Notes: generated by a model not told the origin, from the sequence alone. A stretch of DNA of 64,000 bases from Protopterus annectens (GCF_019279795.1 NC_056749.1:581268915-581332914); one strand, 5' to 3'. Positions 1-12,625 are shown, numbered from the stretch's first letter. Numbers and translations are program-made.

Positions 1-269
1 ATGCAGTAAATAACCAGTCTGATGGTGTCTTCAGTTCTAGATCTAAAAGCAAATAGTAAAGGACATTGGATCTGACAGCTACGAATAGGGAATTAAGACA
101 TTGCAATAACAGGATAGAGGAATGTAGGTAAAATGATCCATTCTTTGTCTCCTTTACCTTGCTCCAGGTAATCAAGCAGATCTGTATGAAGGCAGATCTG
201 TTATCAAAACAAATCTTATTTAAATGGTCGGCTAACTGCACTGTCTCCTCTTTTGACCGCAACAGCAAA

Positions 270-520
270 ACACTAGAAGTGAAAGCATGAGCACATCTGT
301 TACAGCAGAGCTTAATGTAACAGCTTTCTACAAAAATGTTTCAGATCAACGTATTTGTAGGACAGCTACCTGGTCTGTGATTCACACCTGTTCCAAGCAT
401 TACAACACTGAATATATACAATATAGGGGGTCCCTATTATTTCTAAGAATCAGACAATCGAACGACATTTCAGATGGCATTTTATCAAACATGCCTTTCG
501 AACCATTCTGAGATCGCATT
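270..520 (+). pseudogene. DIRS/Ngaro-like tyrosine recombinase, C-terminal fragment
   Basis: The reading frame contains ICRTATWSVIHTCSKHYN followed later by ILSNMPFEPF. This resembles the last part of DIRS-group tyrosine recombinases (a tryptophan-containing ATWSS segment, then the KHY with the catalytic tyrosine) and closely parallels AATWSSVHTFTKHY in the better-preserved recombinase at 52.5 kb. Such enzymes insert circular cDNA copies of the retrotransposon. The arginine and H-x-x-R boxes that should precede it are not convincing, and no reverse transcriptase lies upstream in the window, so this is the tail of an element that begins outside it. A hairpin with 8-bp arms (596-603 and 609-616) lies just downstream and could be part of the element terminus, which is inference. 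Confidence 0.5.
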
Positions 521-2330
521 ATGGTGGGGATTTGGAAATTTGCCCTTTCCCCACTGTTGTGTGATCTTGGATTTGGTATATATAATTAGCTTGGAGTGGG
601 GAGTGCAGCTCCCCACAAGAGGGAGGTTCAATGAATGGCATTACCAATGAAATGCCGTTCAATGATCCAATTCTTCAATGTAATATAGACCCATACAGGG
701 CAGAATGGGGTTTGCATCTGCAGCTTTGCAAGGCATGTGGTAGCCTCTTCCTTGTTCTGGGGAGGGCTGTCACATTCCCATGTAAAAGGGGATGTCTGAT
801 GAAATGTAATTCCTTGATAAGTAAAGTACAGCTATTTGATTGTGATCACTGTAACATCACCGGTACAAATAACAGGATCACTGCTGCAGTGTAGGCTCCC
901 ACCTAACATTCCCCTCACCAATGGCTTTCCTCACCAATGGCTTTGTCTATGGTACTAGTTCCCATACATTCCCACTTTTGGGGGGAAATGGATAGTGGGA
1001 CCCCTTCTGCGTTTGGTAGGGTCTTCCCTCCAAGTCACCTTGGCATGGTTTGTAACTAATTTCAGGGGGTTAGGAAAGGCCTAGCATCACAAATACCTGG
1101 CTAAACCATAGGACTTTTAGGGTACACTTGTTGGGGTTTCTTACTCTAAAATAGAAAAGAATATGGGAGAGGCCATTCCCTCATTTTGACCAAGCATCAT
1201 GTTTAAGTTCTTGGTATAAAGAGGAGACCCGTTCCACTGGGAGGACATCAAACAGGCCTGGAAGTCAGGATTGACCATCTAGCTGCAGCTAATTCTTATT
1301 TATTAATACTTCTACTGCAACAGTGGCAGTAATTCTGTCAAACATCTGCTGTGATGAATCTCCACAGATCATTTCTTCCAACGGAATTCATAAGCTGTGC
1401 AATCCCTGGTAAACATCCCATAATCAATATTCTATTAGTTCAGTATGAGGGGAAAATGAATTAAAAAAATCAAGTAATAATGTTATGAAATGACTGTAGC
1501 AAAGGTTGATAAAGCTATAGCTATGTTGGAGCAAAGGAGGTGGCTGCCTAGGCATAAGCTATTAAGGGGTGTGATTGGCACTGTAGAACAGGTGCCAATC
1601 CATCCCTGTAAGTCAGTAGTTAGATCAACTTAAAATCTGACATACGTATTTAATACTTATTGAGAAACACTCACCATAAATTAGGCCTCCTTTACAGAGA
1701 TTCTAACTTTCTTACTGCACAAATCACACAGAACTGCTACATCCCATTTCCTATCAAGCTTACTCTATGTCTCACTTACGCTTATAAACATTAACCTGAC
1801 ATCAATCTAAAAGCAATTGCTATAACACAATTGCCATATTTGCTACCAAACGGCCCAGCTTAAGTCATATCATCACTGTCTATTGCTCTATAAACTAAAC
1901 TAGCACAACTTTTGCAAAGAAATTGGCTATACATGGCTAAAATGGCACAAAAAATTCTCTGTCCTAACAAATGTCCCTCTCTCATTCTTGGATGCAGTTT
2001 AAGGTTGGTGAGGTTTCAGCATATGGTCCACTAGTCATTAGCACATGACTGCCAGTACTGTGGGAGAAGGACAAAGCCCCAACTATGGTTCAGGTGGCCC
2101 AGGTTCAGTTAGCAGCTTGTGCATCTGATATGCCGGCAAAAAGGGATGGGTGTGCCCATCCTATGTGGGGAGGGTGGTTATCAGGGCATTTCCCACCTAT
2201 GATCACTGGTGGAGACTGGGACCAGCTCCAATCCAATGGATTGAGTCCAGAGAGTTAAAGGAAAGGTAAGTAGACCAGGTGAAGGATGGGGGCACCAAGA
2301 TATGTTGATGGACAGCTGCATGGGAGGACC
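521..2330. other. no recognisable gene; hairpin at 596-616
   Basis: Open frames here are short and match no family I recognise. The only structure seen is a hairpin at 596-616 (arms GTGGGGAG and CTCCCCAC, 5-nt loop). Confidence 0.4.
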
Positions 2331-2339
2331 AAGTTAGTT

Positions 2340-2510
2340 ATATACTAAACAGCCATTAAACATGACTGGGGCTCTCTGAAAGCCAAAGGACGTGACACTA
2401 TACCAAAATAAACCATCAGACTTCAAGAAGGTAGCATTCTTCTTAGCCTTATTGTCAGTCCCCTCTTGTCAAATCCATGGTGGTCATAAGTTAATAAAGC
2501 AACTATGGTA
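2340..2510 (-). pseudogene. Ty3/gypsy reverse transcriptase fragment
   Basis: On the minus strand the frame gives TTMDLTRGD, stops, then in another frame SDGLFWYSVTSFGFQRAP followed by VMFN. This matches the gypsy RT segment that runs from TLDLTKGYWQ to the MPFGL..APATFQ block just before the catalytic YxDD motif. At least one frameshift and several stops are present, and the YxDD itself is not recognised downstream. Integrase-like sequence on the same strand lies at higher coordinates, so in transcription order integrase would come first. That is wrong for gypsy, so the two fragments are probably from different copies or from a rearranged one. Confidence 0.5.
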
Positions 2511-2959
2511 GATTAGGTTTATCTACTTGGGACATAGGGTAGATACAAAAATTGGAAATAAATCTCAAAATGCTGTAAGAAAATTGGATGGTTTATCCTG
2601 TTTTGGGACTAAGACAAGTGGATTGCTGTATTCACAACTTGACTCTTCAATTACCCCACATCAATATTTTCTGTATTTTCTTCCTAGACTACTCATTTCT
2701 GGGACTCGGGCACCCTATAAGGTTTTAAACTGTTTCATGTACTGTCTATTAAGTTTCTCTCTGTTCCTTAGTAGATTGTATTTCTTATTTCTGGGGTTCA
2801 AAAGTGTGTCATCTATTGTTGCCTTACATAGGGTTATCAGCAATTTCCTCTCCCTCCCAGACCCTAACCCCTGCTGTCACATTTACTCCAGCAACTTATA
2901 CTACATAAATGTTTTAAAACCGTGGAGAAATATGCATCTGAACAATGCTTCTCTCCACC

Positions 2960-3560
2960 ACTTGTCTAATTTTTTTAGTTTTCTTCAATCACTCTTTCAG
3001 TTACTTCAAAAGGTCCCTGCTTTTTGGTCAGGTACTTATTCTTTGCTATAGAAACAGGAACTAGAACTTGGACCTCTATCTTGAACTCCCCTCCATATGT
3101 CTCCATATAATCACTGTCATTTTTAGCCTACCTTGTAGGCAGGTATAATGCTCCAAAATGTTCATAACAGACATTCTTTCCTTGTCCCAGGTTTCTTAGG
3201 CTACATCTAATAACAATATACAATTTCAAAGAAGCTAAATCCTGCAGAGGCCTGTGGCACCCCTTGAACACCACTCATTAGATATGATAAAAGCTGATCC
3301 TGCTCCTTTCCATCTTTCTCCATAACCTTCCTTAGCACATATCTTAATGTTCTGTTCTACAAAACCAACAATCTGGGGATGGCAGATGAACATCCTCAGC
3401 TGCTTTTCTTTGAAACACTAAGATACGATGCATAATCTCAAATATAAAGGGAGCACCCTGTTCTGTCGGAATTTCTTTGGATATGCCAGCACGGAACAAA
3501 ACAAGTTCCTTCACTACATCTCTGGAATTAGCGTAACAGGAATGAATCATCCTGGAAATT
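2960..3560 (-). pseudogene. Ty3/gypsy integrase fragment
   Basis: The minus-strand frame at 3344-3550 contains SRDVVKELVLFRAGISKEI followed by TEQGAPF. This is the catalytic-core stretch of gypsy integrases, where the second catalytic aspartate lies in a TDQG motif; here the aspartate is replaced by glutamate. The following frame encodes a degraded counterpart of the segment with VYHPQTDGLVERF, which carries the catalytic glutamate. Around 2980-3040 the frame reads KKQGPFEVTERV, like the GPFEV...V C-terminal domain of these integrases. There are several stops and frameshifts, and neither LTR nor RT could be joined to it. Confidence 0.65.
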
Positions 3561-3569
3561 TAGTACTGT

Positions 3570-5250
3570 AATCTAATGCTACTGCTGTGTTCAAGCTCTC
3601 ATGCTGGTGGGTTCTTGCACCTTTGGTGTTCTAAATCATGTAAAGATATTTTGATGACTTTACTTATCTGCTTCTTTGATCTTTAAAATGATTGACTGGG
3701 CAGTTCCCAAGTATTTATAAAAAGCTTGCAAATGTTTGAATTTTCACTCTCCTAGAAAGTACCACAATGAGGAACATTGGAATAAATCTTTCTTGGATTT
3801 TTTTTTAGCAATGAAAGAGTTTATAAACATTTAATTTTCAAGATATGTTCATACTTCTGAACTGCTGTGGTTTATACAAAGAGCTATGATTTTGGCCCTC
3901 AGATTTAGCTTTGCATCACCTAAATTTATGATGCTTCTTATAAAGTCAGATCTGTTTATAAGTGCATAGTGTATTAAATGTAAAAAACTAAGCTCTGGAA
4001 AGGCTCCCTACCACTAACATAGAGTGTAGTATATAAAAACCTTGTATTGTGAAAAATAAGAAAGAATACTCCTTTTTAAAACCCTCTGCCATGACTTTTA
4101 ATGCTTAGAAGATGAGTGGTGCGCGTGTGATAATGACATTTGTTATTCTTCTTGTCTTCATCATGTCACATGACCTAGGATTCTTTCAGTGTCACATACC
4201 TAATTGCATGATGTCAGTGCAGAATGAAGAATGAGCAAGCAAACATTTGTATCATTTGCTTAGGCATTTAAATAATATACCTACCCAGTCATACACACAC
4301 TGAAAATATGCTAATGAATCACTTCATCATCCTCATCTTTTAAGGTAATTTCTTCATCTCATGCCCCAGTCACATTCCAAAGATAATCTTTTATTTTTGT
4401 TACAGGATTGAACGGCACAAACCTATTTCTATTGTATCAGTTCATTCATATATGAATTCTTATTAAATTATTCATCACAGTAAAAATATACAACAGAAAG
4501 TCCTTTCATCCATTAAAGCAGGGTGCATTCCCCTAATGCTATACAGTTCTACATATGTGAGATCTCAAAACATCAAAAATTTTATTTAAAAATAATTTCT
4601 TTGGTTCCTGTCTTTGTGACCCCACTGCCTGTCGATCATCAGCCCCCTCATTGTCAATCATCCTATTCATTCCCCATCACCAGGGTAAGGGTCAACCTGG
4701 AGGGGCCACCATGTAGGCAACCATCATGGGTGGTTCAGATTTTTTCATTCCCTTGCATTTTCTTGGATCACAAGGGAAGGTATTGTTCAACTGGCTAACC
4801 ACAGTGGCTCCTTCCTCACTTCCACAAGTCGGAGTACCAGGAAGCAGTCCAGCCTTCACATACTCAAGCATGGGCAGTGGTTTTCACCATCCTCAACTGA
4901 GAAACCTCATTGCCCTGTGTGTTCATTGAGAATCCACCCCCATTCCAAGCTTAATAGAAGCAGGTCGACTATGTCCCTTCATTCTTCTCCCTCTGTCTGT
5001 CTCTTCTAGTGCTGGGACCACCTTCTCAAATTACCAATGCCCTGGGTTGCAGCAAATACTTTATCCCTCTGCACAACACAGCCTAACTATCCATTTAAAA
5101 TTAATTTCATGACCTATTTGAACTACTGACCTTAGATACAGCACAGTGAAACTGAGTAGCATCAGCAATTTGGGGAAATCAAGTATGATTCTGGCACTTT
5201 CTCAGTAGTTCAAAGAAAATGTAAAGTGAATTCCACAGCTTCCAGAACAC
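3570..5250. other. no recognisable gene
   Basis: AT-rich stretch with only short open frames. I see no family motif, terminal repeat or microsatellite of note. Confidence 0.4.
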
Positions 5251-5254
5251 TTTA

Positions 5255-5700
5255 ATAATATGGAAAGACAAAAACAAGATAAAATCAAGGGTAAGCGCTT
5301 TCACAGTCAAACCGACTGCTTCTTCAGACCAAAGTACATTCAGCTTAGCCCAGTACTTAAACCATCAACTACCAATCAGGAGCTCAATCCACACAAGTTA
5401 CCACCTACCAAAAGAGTTAAAACATTTTGTTAAAATATAAGTAAACATATATATAAATTTTTGTACATAAACTTTCATTCAGAACTCTACACATGCAATC
5501 TTACTATATCACAACTGTAAACACCAAAAATGTATTTCAAAAACTAATGTGGGAGTGGTCAAGCTTTCAATAATGGTTTTAAAGACACCCACTCATTAAT
5601 ACCAGGGTACCTATTAGCAGGAAGACATAATATCCAGTCCTGTTCCCTCAACTCAATATGGTTCCTCAAATCTTCTCCTCTAATATTCAAAGTAACAAGC
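5255..5700 (-). mobile_element. Penelope-like element, 3' terminal fragment (PLE-1)
   Basis: Two things point to a PLE 3' end. The minus-strand frame at about 5,570-5,690 reads LREQDWILCLPANRYPGINE, which resembles the C-terminus after the GIY-YIG endonuclease in vertebrate PLEs (an E..WI..L...YP.G(L/I)NE pattern; compare the LNEHL end of the PLE at 37.4 kb). About 270 bases further 3' is a CTGANGA-stem-GAAA motif of the same layout as at the 3' ends of the other two PLEs here. RT and endonuclease core are missing, so this is a strongly 5'-truncated copy. Confidence 0.55.
5299..5327 (-). ncRNA. hammerhead-ribozyme-like core in PLE-1 3' end
   Basis: On the minus strand: CTGAAGA, then A, then a 6-bp stem (GCAGTC with GACTGT, five Watson-Crick pairs and one G-U) around a 5-nt loop, then GAAA. 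CUGANGA and GAAA are the two invariant boxes of hammerhead ribozymes, which are reported in Penelope-like elements. An unpaired A sits before the stem and I could not define stems I and III, so activity is unproven. Confidence 0.35.
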
Positions 5701-5739
5701 TCTACTACTAACAAGAAAGGGCATTTCAGTGTTGTGGAA

Positions 5740-7510
5740 CATTTTCAGACAGTTTCATATCTTTTCAGGATACAAAATTAATGAAGCTAGAACAAAAGCA
5801 ATAGCTTTAAATTATGGACCCACACACAAATTGGTTCAGCAATATCCATATTTATGGGGGCATGATAAAATTAAGTACTTAGGAATATGAATTTAAAAGG
5901 ATTCTGGTGTGGCAGCTAATGACATGTGGGAAGAGACTAAAAAGATAATACAAAACCTGAGAAATTGGAAGCTCTGTTATATGAATATGGGTAGTAAGAT
6001 ATAAGCAGTTAAAATGTTTTAGTCCCTTTAGTCTTATGCACAGGTCAGGTATATTTTTATCAACCAGATAAGAAGTTCTGGATATCAATTAAAGAGTTGA
6101 AGGATTTTATCTGGGAGGGGAAGATGGCAAGAGTCAAGTGGGATAAGTTGATTCTTCCAATACAAGGTGCTTTGGGAATTGCCTGATTTGAAGGGGTATT
6201 TCAGAGCTACACAGTTAAGGCTCCACACATAGCACAAGTAGAAACCTATAATTCAAAGTGGAAAGGGATAATGAAACAGGAGGGAAGCTCAAGAACCAAG
6301 GAGAGACTAGGATTTTGGATGCAGATCCTTAAGAAATATAGCCACAGAATATTATATTCACAAAGTAGCAGAAAGTATTCTAGGAATGAAGCCAAAATGG
6401 GAATGGAGAAAGAAGATTCTGCCTATGGGGATGACTGCAATTAGGGATATGGACAATAGGCAAGAGGGGCTGGAATTTAATGGATAAACTGGCAAAAGAA
6501 CTAAAGCATTTGGAGCAAATAATTAGAGAGGGAAAGGTAATAGAATGGGAAGAGGCCAAGAATTTATATGGACTGCAGACAAGAGATTGCCTTCCCTATC
6601 AAGGATTGATAGAGTATAGGCAAAGAGAATGAAATAGGGGGATCTAAGTGAAAGATCAGCATTGGCAGTTTTTAGTAGAATCTAGAACAGAAGCTGCTGT
6701 GTAAAAAAGAAGTAATTAGTAGAGCATATACAATTTTGCATGATAACCATAAGAGTCAATCAGGGGAGGTTAGAAAGGCTTAGAAAGGGAGCTTGGATAA
6801 CCAATTTACAAATAAACAATGGGGGATATATATGTATGTCTCCCAAATATGCAACAAAGTCTAGAAAATTCAGGATATTTGCTTGGAAGTGTTTACACAG
6901 GTATTTTTATACCGCAAGTAGACTCCAAAGAATTTTTCTTCAGGTAGATACCAAATGTTAGAGATGTGATGAGGAAGAAATAGGTAACTGGGAACATATG
7001 TTCTAGGAGTGTAAAGAGTTGGAAGAATTTAAAAATTCACTGAGGACTACTCTATCAGAAATACTGGGTGAGCAAATTGGTATATCTAAGGAAATGATTT
7101 TTTGTGCTATGATACAGAATCTGAATTGCCTAGACATAGTAAGGCCTTGCTGAGTTTAATTATGGTGACTGCCAAAAAAGCAGTTACTACAAAATGGAAA
7201 TCTAAGCCAACTGCACTACAAGTAGTGAATATAGTAGCAGATAAAGCAACTGGAAATGGGATCTTTAGAAAAAAGTAGGAGCAAATTACATAGAAAAAAC
7301 AGGAATTGTGGGAATAACATATTCAAAAGGAGGAATGAGTTTTAAAAGAGGGCAGGATTTGAATGAGCTATGTAACATTTGACTGACAGTGACTGGATAG
7401 ATTATAAGTGATGTATAATGTCTGCAACTACAATTATGTCAACATTTCTTTTCATTTATATAAATGTATGATTGCCTGTGCCATAAGTGATAATTCACTA
7501 AAGATGTTTC
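5740..7510 (+). pseudogene. L1-like LINE ORF2, 3' part (copy 1)
   Basis: The broken frame begins with KINEARTKAIALNYG and HDKIKYLGI. This matches the L1/Tx1-type RT region after the YxDD box, where the pattern KxN..KT..L.. precedes IKYLGI. Farther on, the sequence from about 6,640 to 7,500 is clearly homologous to 26,860-27,670: both contain a block starting CTAAGTGAAAGA and end in nearly the same AAGTGATAATTYA-type 3' sequence. That defines a shared L1-like 3' end. Many stops interrupt the frame. The 5' half of this copy is absent, so it is a truncated insertion. Confidence 0.65.
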
Positions 7511-8285
7511 TTGTTTAAAAAAATACTGTTACAAGCATAGAGTGTACAGAACCCCAAAGCCATCTTAGTTTACTTCAGTATAGCACTGAAAATTACATAC
7601 ATATATTATTTTTCCCCAGGACTCTTAGTGTAGCTTATACACAACTAAATCACCTAGAGATGTATATGCATTTACTATCAGAGCATGCCAGTTCTGTGAC
7701 AGATGCGTTAAGTAAAAGGCACATATGCCACTTCTCTGGAGTGATGTGCAATGTACATTGGAAAAACCATAAATGGTGAAAAGGGCAGCTGACATGCCAA
7801 TTACCAATGCAAACTATGTGGCTGCATCAATAAACTATAAGTAAAAGGAGGTTTAATGTTATCGTACAAAACAAAAGTATATTGTGCAGTTTCACTTAAA
7901 CAATTCTAATGATCATGTGGTACAATTTGTGTATAATTGTATGGGCCTACTAACTTCCAAAATGGCTGCACGTTGATCAAGAACTTAACTTCAGCTATCC
8001 CAGTGTGAAAACAAAAACTGAGAAATAGCCAGTGATATTGTCAGCTTGACTAAAATTCAATTACTGGCTAGTACTTACAACGCCTAGATATTAGCAATGA
8101 AGAAATTTATAGAACCTGGAAGAAAATCAAGCAGATAAGGTGGATAAAGTACCGTCTGGGAAGAATTCTGTAGCTGTTCAGAAAAGGCAGTTCAAGCTCC
8201 AGCTTTTGTACAAGAGATTGTTTCCAGTAATTTAGAGGAAAAAATAAAATATATGAAACACCAAAGGAGTATATCAATTTAAATA
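7511..8285. other. no recognisable gene; possible L1 5' flank
   Basis: No family motif seen. It lies between the 3' end of one L1-like copy and the ORF1 of the next, and part may be 5' UTR of the latter. Confidence 0.3.
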
Positions 8286-8289
8286 ACAA

Positions 8290-9117
8290 AAGGCTTGGAA
8301 AAATGGAAGAAGCTTTAAACAGCTATCCAGATGACTTGATAAAACTGCAAAAATCAGAGGTCAAAATGAAGAAAAGGCTGACTGAGTATGAGACCGCTCA
8401 AGGAGAGCCATTTCAAAAATGGTAAAGTTAGAGGACAGAACATGAAGGAAAAAACTGAGATTTTCTGCTGTACCAGAGAAACTGAAAGGAACAGACTGTA
8501 TTAATTTTATGAAAGATGGACTGGTATTCCTCAGCAGGATTTGTTCATTATAGGGGCCATATAGTGTGTATGCTCTGAACCTGGCCATGAGAAAGCAGCC
8601 AAGACCTGTGTTAATAAAGCTGCAACCATACCAGCAGAAAGAGATGTTCCTAACAAAACTGTGGCAGAAGGGCAAAGAAAAACTGGATGCAGTTTAGTGT
8701 TTGTGGAAAATTATTATTCACTTTACACCAGGCAAAAGAATAGGAAATGTATCCCAGCAATGAGTGAATGCCAAGAGACAGGTGTGAGATATGAGATACT
8801 GTATCCAGTTGTCAGAATATTTTTTCCTGGAGGATCAAAGTCATTTTTGATGCAGAACAGGCTAATGGAGAAATCTAAAATTTGCCCAACAAGGGGTGAG
8901 CCAAACAGAAGAAGACTCTGCTTCTCATTCTTCTGACGGTATGGCTCAGACAAAATTTGCCAGTAAATACTTTCCAATGCTCCAAAGGAAAATGCTCATC
9001 TCTGAGACAGGGAAAAAAACACAGGAGTTGACTAGAAGAATGAGGAGTAGCTTGGACTTGAACCAGAGGCTGAGGATGGGAGACAGTGATGAACAGGAAG
9101 AAGACCATCAACTCTAA
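8290..9117 (+). pseudogene. L1-like LINE ORF1 (nucleic-acid chaperone), copy 2
   Basis: The broken frame carries the hallmarks of L1-type ORF1. There is a short N-terminal helix-rich part (KLQKSEVKMKKRLTEYE), an RRM-like stretch (NLRFSAVPEKLKGTDCINF and MRKQPRPVLIKL..YQQKEM), then a C-terminal domain (FVENYYSLYTRQKNRK, IPAMSECQETGVRYEILYP). ORF1p binds LINE RNA and is needed for retrotransposition. Several frame changes are needed to read it through, so it is dead. It is followed at 10,331 by the start of ORF2 in the same orientation, interrupted by the Tigger element. Confidence 0.65.
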
Positions 9118-10330
9118 AATTAGTGAAAAATGTGACAGTATAAAGCAACAATCATATTTGTGATATATGGCTTTACAAGAAAAAAGTGACTGAGAAAATT
9201 AGCATTTTTGTTGACTTTGTTAAACTTGGGGGACTGACAGGAATATATATGTCCCATTGTATGTCATTAGTGCTTGTTAGGACACAAAAAGGGGGAAAGG
9301 ATGGAGAAAGAAGGAAAAAGTAACCAAGTAAAACAATTTTTGTTCTTAATAGTTTTTGTATAAAACACTTTCTAATATAAATTCCATGTCGTATAGTAAA
9401 GAATTTTCAGTGATTGTTGTATGTGATAAAGATTCTAAAGCAAACAGGTGTTTTTTCTTCTCTCTATTAGTTTTAAAAAATGTACGCATCACAATGTAAA
9501 AAGAGAAGAAAAGATGGACCAAAGCAAGTTTAAGTCAGTAGGTGTTAATCTTGGGCTGTTCAGGTAGGGTATAAAAGTACACTATTTATAATAAATGCAT
9601 AGGTGAATGTCTGAATTAATGCCCTTGGCTTAGTCTAATGATATTTTTTGTGAATGCAAGTAGATTTTAAAAAATGAGACCACAATGTAATGAACATTTT
9701 TTTAAGCAAATAAATGTTCAGTGCCAGTTGAAGAAAATACATTTTGATTTTATGTTTCCATGGAAACAAGCTGATTAAAGGTGAAGGCAACAGATAGAAA
9801 GGTCTGGACATTGTCTACTGAGAGAAATGTAAAATTAAAAGGTACAAGGGCAAGCAATTCAGTAAAAAATAAAGTTTGAAATTATTGGAAGTGAATAACA
9901 GATAGCAGCCTTTCTGGTAATTAAATACTTTAATGGATTTACTAGACCAGTGTATAATTTACAGGCTGCAACATGTGTCTTAGAATAGATAAACTTAATT
10001 TTAGATTAGGTTGCGCCTGTGTATGCAGCTGTCAATTTGGGACAATTGTTTCCATTAGGAGGGTACAACTTCATTATTTCAAGTTGTACATAGTTCTGTG
10101 TGTTTTAAGTTAGTAGTTTATGGTGGAGTTCTGGGGGTGCCTTTTAAGGGGTTTCATTATAAGAAAAACTCTTGTAAATTGTGACATGGGCTCAAATGAA
10201 GATGACAAAAAAATGCATAAAAGATCGACCTACAAAACATTAGTGGGTGCATGTAACACAAAAGCTGGAAACAGACATTTAAAAAAAAGTTGTCATATAC
10301 AATAGGTGGGAATAGTACCTTTTTAACATA
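9118..10330 (+). other. L1 copy 2, spacer between ORF1 and ORF2 (no gene seen)
   Basis: About 1.2 kb without a recognisable frame between the ORF1 remnant and the ORF2 start. It is long for an L1 inter-ORF spacer, so extra unrecognised sequence may have inserted here. I see no terminal repeats that would define it. Confidence 0.3.
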
Positions 10331-10351
10331 ATGGCTACACTAAACATATTA
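10331..10351 (+). pseudogene. L1 copy 2, first codons of ORF2
   Basis: An ATG at 10,331 opens MATLNIL, the start of the L1-type apurinic endonuclease (compare NxxTxNVNGL in the family). It is cut after seven codons by the Tigger element. The frame resumes at 12,626 with FWNVIGLAGKQKGKN. Confidence 0.6.
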
Positions 10352-12625
10352 CAGTAGTACTTTGGTACTCCTCGTTAATTTATTCCAGAAGGCATGTTGA
10401 GTGGCAAAAACAATGAGTACCAAACAAATGTTTCCCATAAGGAATAATGTAAATTGAATTAATCTTTTCCAGAACCCCAGAAAATCCACACTTTATAAAG
10501 CATTACATGCATTAACAGAGTGTTATTTTACTAATAAACAGTATAGCTTAACTTTTAAACAGTATAACTTCATTTTTAAACAGTACAGTACAAGTTCAGT
10601 AATAAATCAGTAGATACAGTATAAGTTCACTAATAAAAAGTACAACTTTATTCAACTTTTAAGTTTGTATAACCCTGATAGTCTAAATGGATGATGGTGA
10701 GGAGGAGAAATGTTATTGTTTGAAAGGAGAGTCACCTTCCATAAAAACATCAGCCAACTACCCTTCAGGGGTTCTTTCTCTCTGTTTTCTGTCTCATCAC
10801 CAGTGAACCCTGCTTGAGACTCACCAGGTTTCATTTCATTAGAAACCTAGCCAAAGATGATCATTTTTGCCTATGTTTCCAGATGCCTCTAAAGTGGGAC
10901 ATTGTTTGGTCAGTGAACAATTAACATTGCAGCTTGTTAGAGCTTTGTCAGGGTGATATTTTTCCACAACAGTTTGTATTTCCACCCCTTTTGCCCACAT
11001 TTCCTTGATTAATGAACTGGGGACATTCTCCCTTACCTCCCCCTTACCTAAAGACAGTTCCTCAGCCACTTTCAGTTGCTGCTCCCACTGAAGCTCCTGC
11101 AGCACCTCCATTCTGAGCACTTCTTTATGCTCCTCAACTACCTCCTCCACATCATCAGCATTGATCCCCAGGCCCATGAACTTCCCTAGAGTCACAATTT
11201 CCTCCACAATACCCATAGACCTAGGCTCAGCCTCAAAGCCTTCAAAGTCCCTCAGACTTGCAGCTACTGGCCACAATTTCTTCCAGGCAGAGTTCACAGT
11301 CCTGTGAGAGACTTCCCCCAGATCTTATCAGTAAGATTTAGGCAGTGGAGGATATCAAAATGTTTTTTTTCTGGAATTCTCAAGGTCAACTCTGTAGCTG
11401 AGGTCACTTCAAAGCACCTCTGGAAAACTGCCTTTGTGTACAGTTTTTGAAAATTAGAGATGACTTGCTGGTCCATGGGCTGGATCAGAGGAGTTGTATA
11501 AGGGACAAGAACCTCACAGTGGTGAAGCTAAACTTCAACAAGTTGTCCTCCAAACCTTGAGGGTGAGCAGGAGCATTGTTCAAAACAAGCAGAGCCTTCA
11601 GAGGCAAATCTTTCTCCAGTAAATATTTTATCACAGATGGGCCAAGAAATGAAGAAATACCTGGTGACCCATGATTTACTATTAGCCCTCCACATCACAT
11701 GTAACTTGCTTTTTAATCACATTATTTTTCTCGAAAATTTCTGGGTTTTCACTGTTTTAGACTAGCAGAGGCTTAAGTTTTAAATCCCCACTTTCATTCC
11801 CACACAACAGAGTTAGCCTGTCCTTCATTGGCTTGTGCCCTGGCCTTCTCCTCTCGAGTGATGTAGGTCCTGTTGGACATTTTTGTCCAGAACAGGCCTG
11901 TCTCACCACAATTGAACACTTGTTGAGGAATAAAATCCTCAGCCTCTACATACTACTTCAACCCCTGAACAAACTCATCGGCAGCTTCTTTGTGGGCACT
12001 GGCTGCCTCTCCATGTTGCACCACACTATGTATGCCACTTCTCTTTTTAAAGTTTTCAAACCACCCATAACTGGCTTTAAACACTTCACTACTCTCAGCA
12101 CTCATTCCAGGCTTGTTTTTCAACAGATCAGCATGCAATACTTTTGCTTTTCACAAATCATGGCCTGTGAAATACTCTCACCAGCTAATTGTTTTTCATT
12201 TACCCAAATCAACAGCAATGTTTCTCCTTCCTCTAGTGTCTGTGATCTTCGTTAGGTCACAGCTTTCACTCCTTTAGCAACATCATTTGCTTTGATGTAC
12301 TCAGTTATTCTTGGCATTTGGTACTATATAGTGAGATCAGACATGTGGATTCCACTCTCATATTTCTCTATTATCTCTTTTTTCTGCTGTAGAATTGTTA
12401 TAATCAATTTTTGTTTCTGTTGGCTGTTATCACTAGCTTTCCTAGGATCCATAATTGTACAGTATTGTACTTATCTGCACAAAAAATAGCAAGCAAACAC
12501 AAGAAAGCATGCAGCAGACTTGTTCTTGAAAGTGAGATGAGTACCAAGGTGATTTTCTCTAGTCAAAATATTACAAATACCAAATTCGACGAGTTTCAAG
12601 GCTGACGTGTACCAAGGTATTACTG
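10352..12625. mobile_element. Tigger/pogo-type DNA transposon (Tc1/mariner superfamily)
   Basis: The left end reads CAGTAGTACTTTGGTAC. The right end, on the minus strand, reads CAGTAATACCTTGGTAC, so the terminal inverted repeats match at 15 of 17 positions. Both are flanked by TA (10,350-10,351 and 12,626-12,627), the target duplication of Tc1/mariner and pogo elements. The length of 2,274 bp fits a full-length Tigger1-like element. It carries a broken transposase on the minus strand and sits inside ORF2 of an L1-like LINE, so it is younger than that LINE. Confidence 0.85.
10713..12452 (-). pseudogene. Tigger/pogo transposase (CENP-B/jerky-like family)
   Basis: The start ATG at 12,452 opens MDPRKASDN, then a helix-turn-helix region (QQKKEIIEKYESG). 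The CENP-B-type DNA-binding segment follows at about 11,953-12,138 (EVFKASYGWFENFKKRSGIH, then HGEAASAHKEAADEF). C-terminal parts include SAWKKLWPVAASL at 11,294 and GDSPFKQ before the stop at 10,713-10,715. The total of about 580 codons fits Tigger1 transposase. Family transposases use a DDE catalytic core for cut-and-paste transposition. Frameshifts and stops occur, for example in the HTH region and near 10,840, so it is inactive. Confidence 0.8.

Noticed and set aside
2527..3051. 174-codon open frame on the + strand
   Set aside because: It is hydrophobic with no domain. Part of it lies antisense to a recognisable gypsy integrase tail.
11833..12255. 140-codon open frame on the + strand
   Set aside because: It is antisense to the Tigger transposase, whose minus-strand frames contain family motifs.
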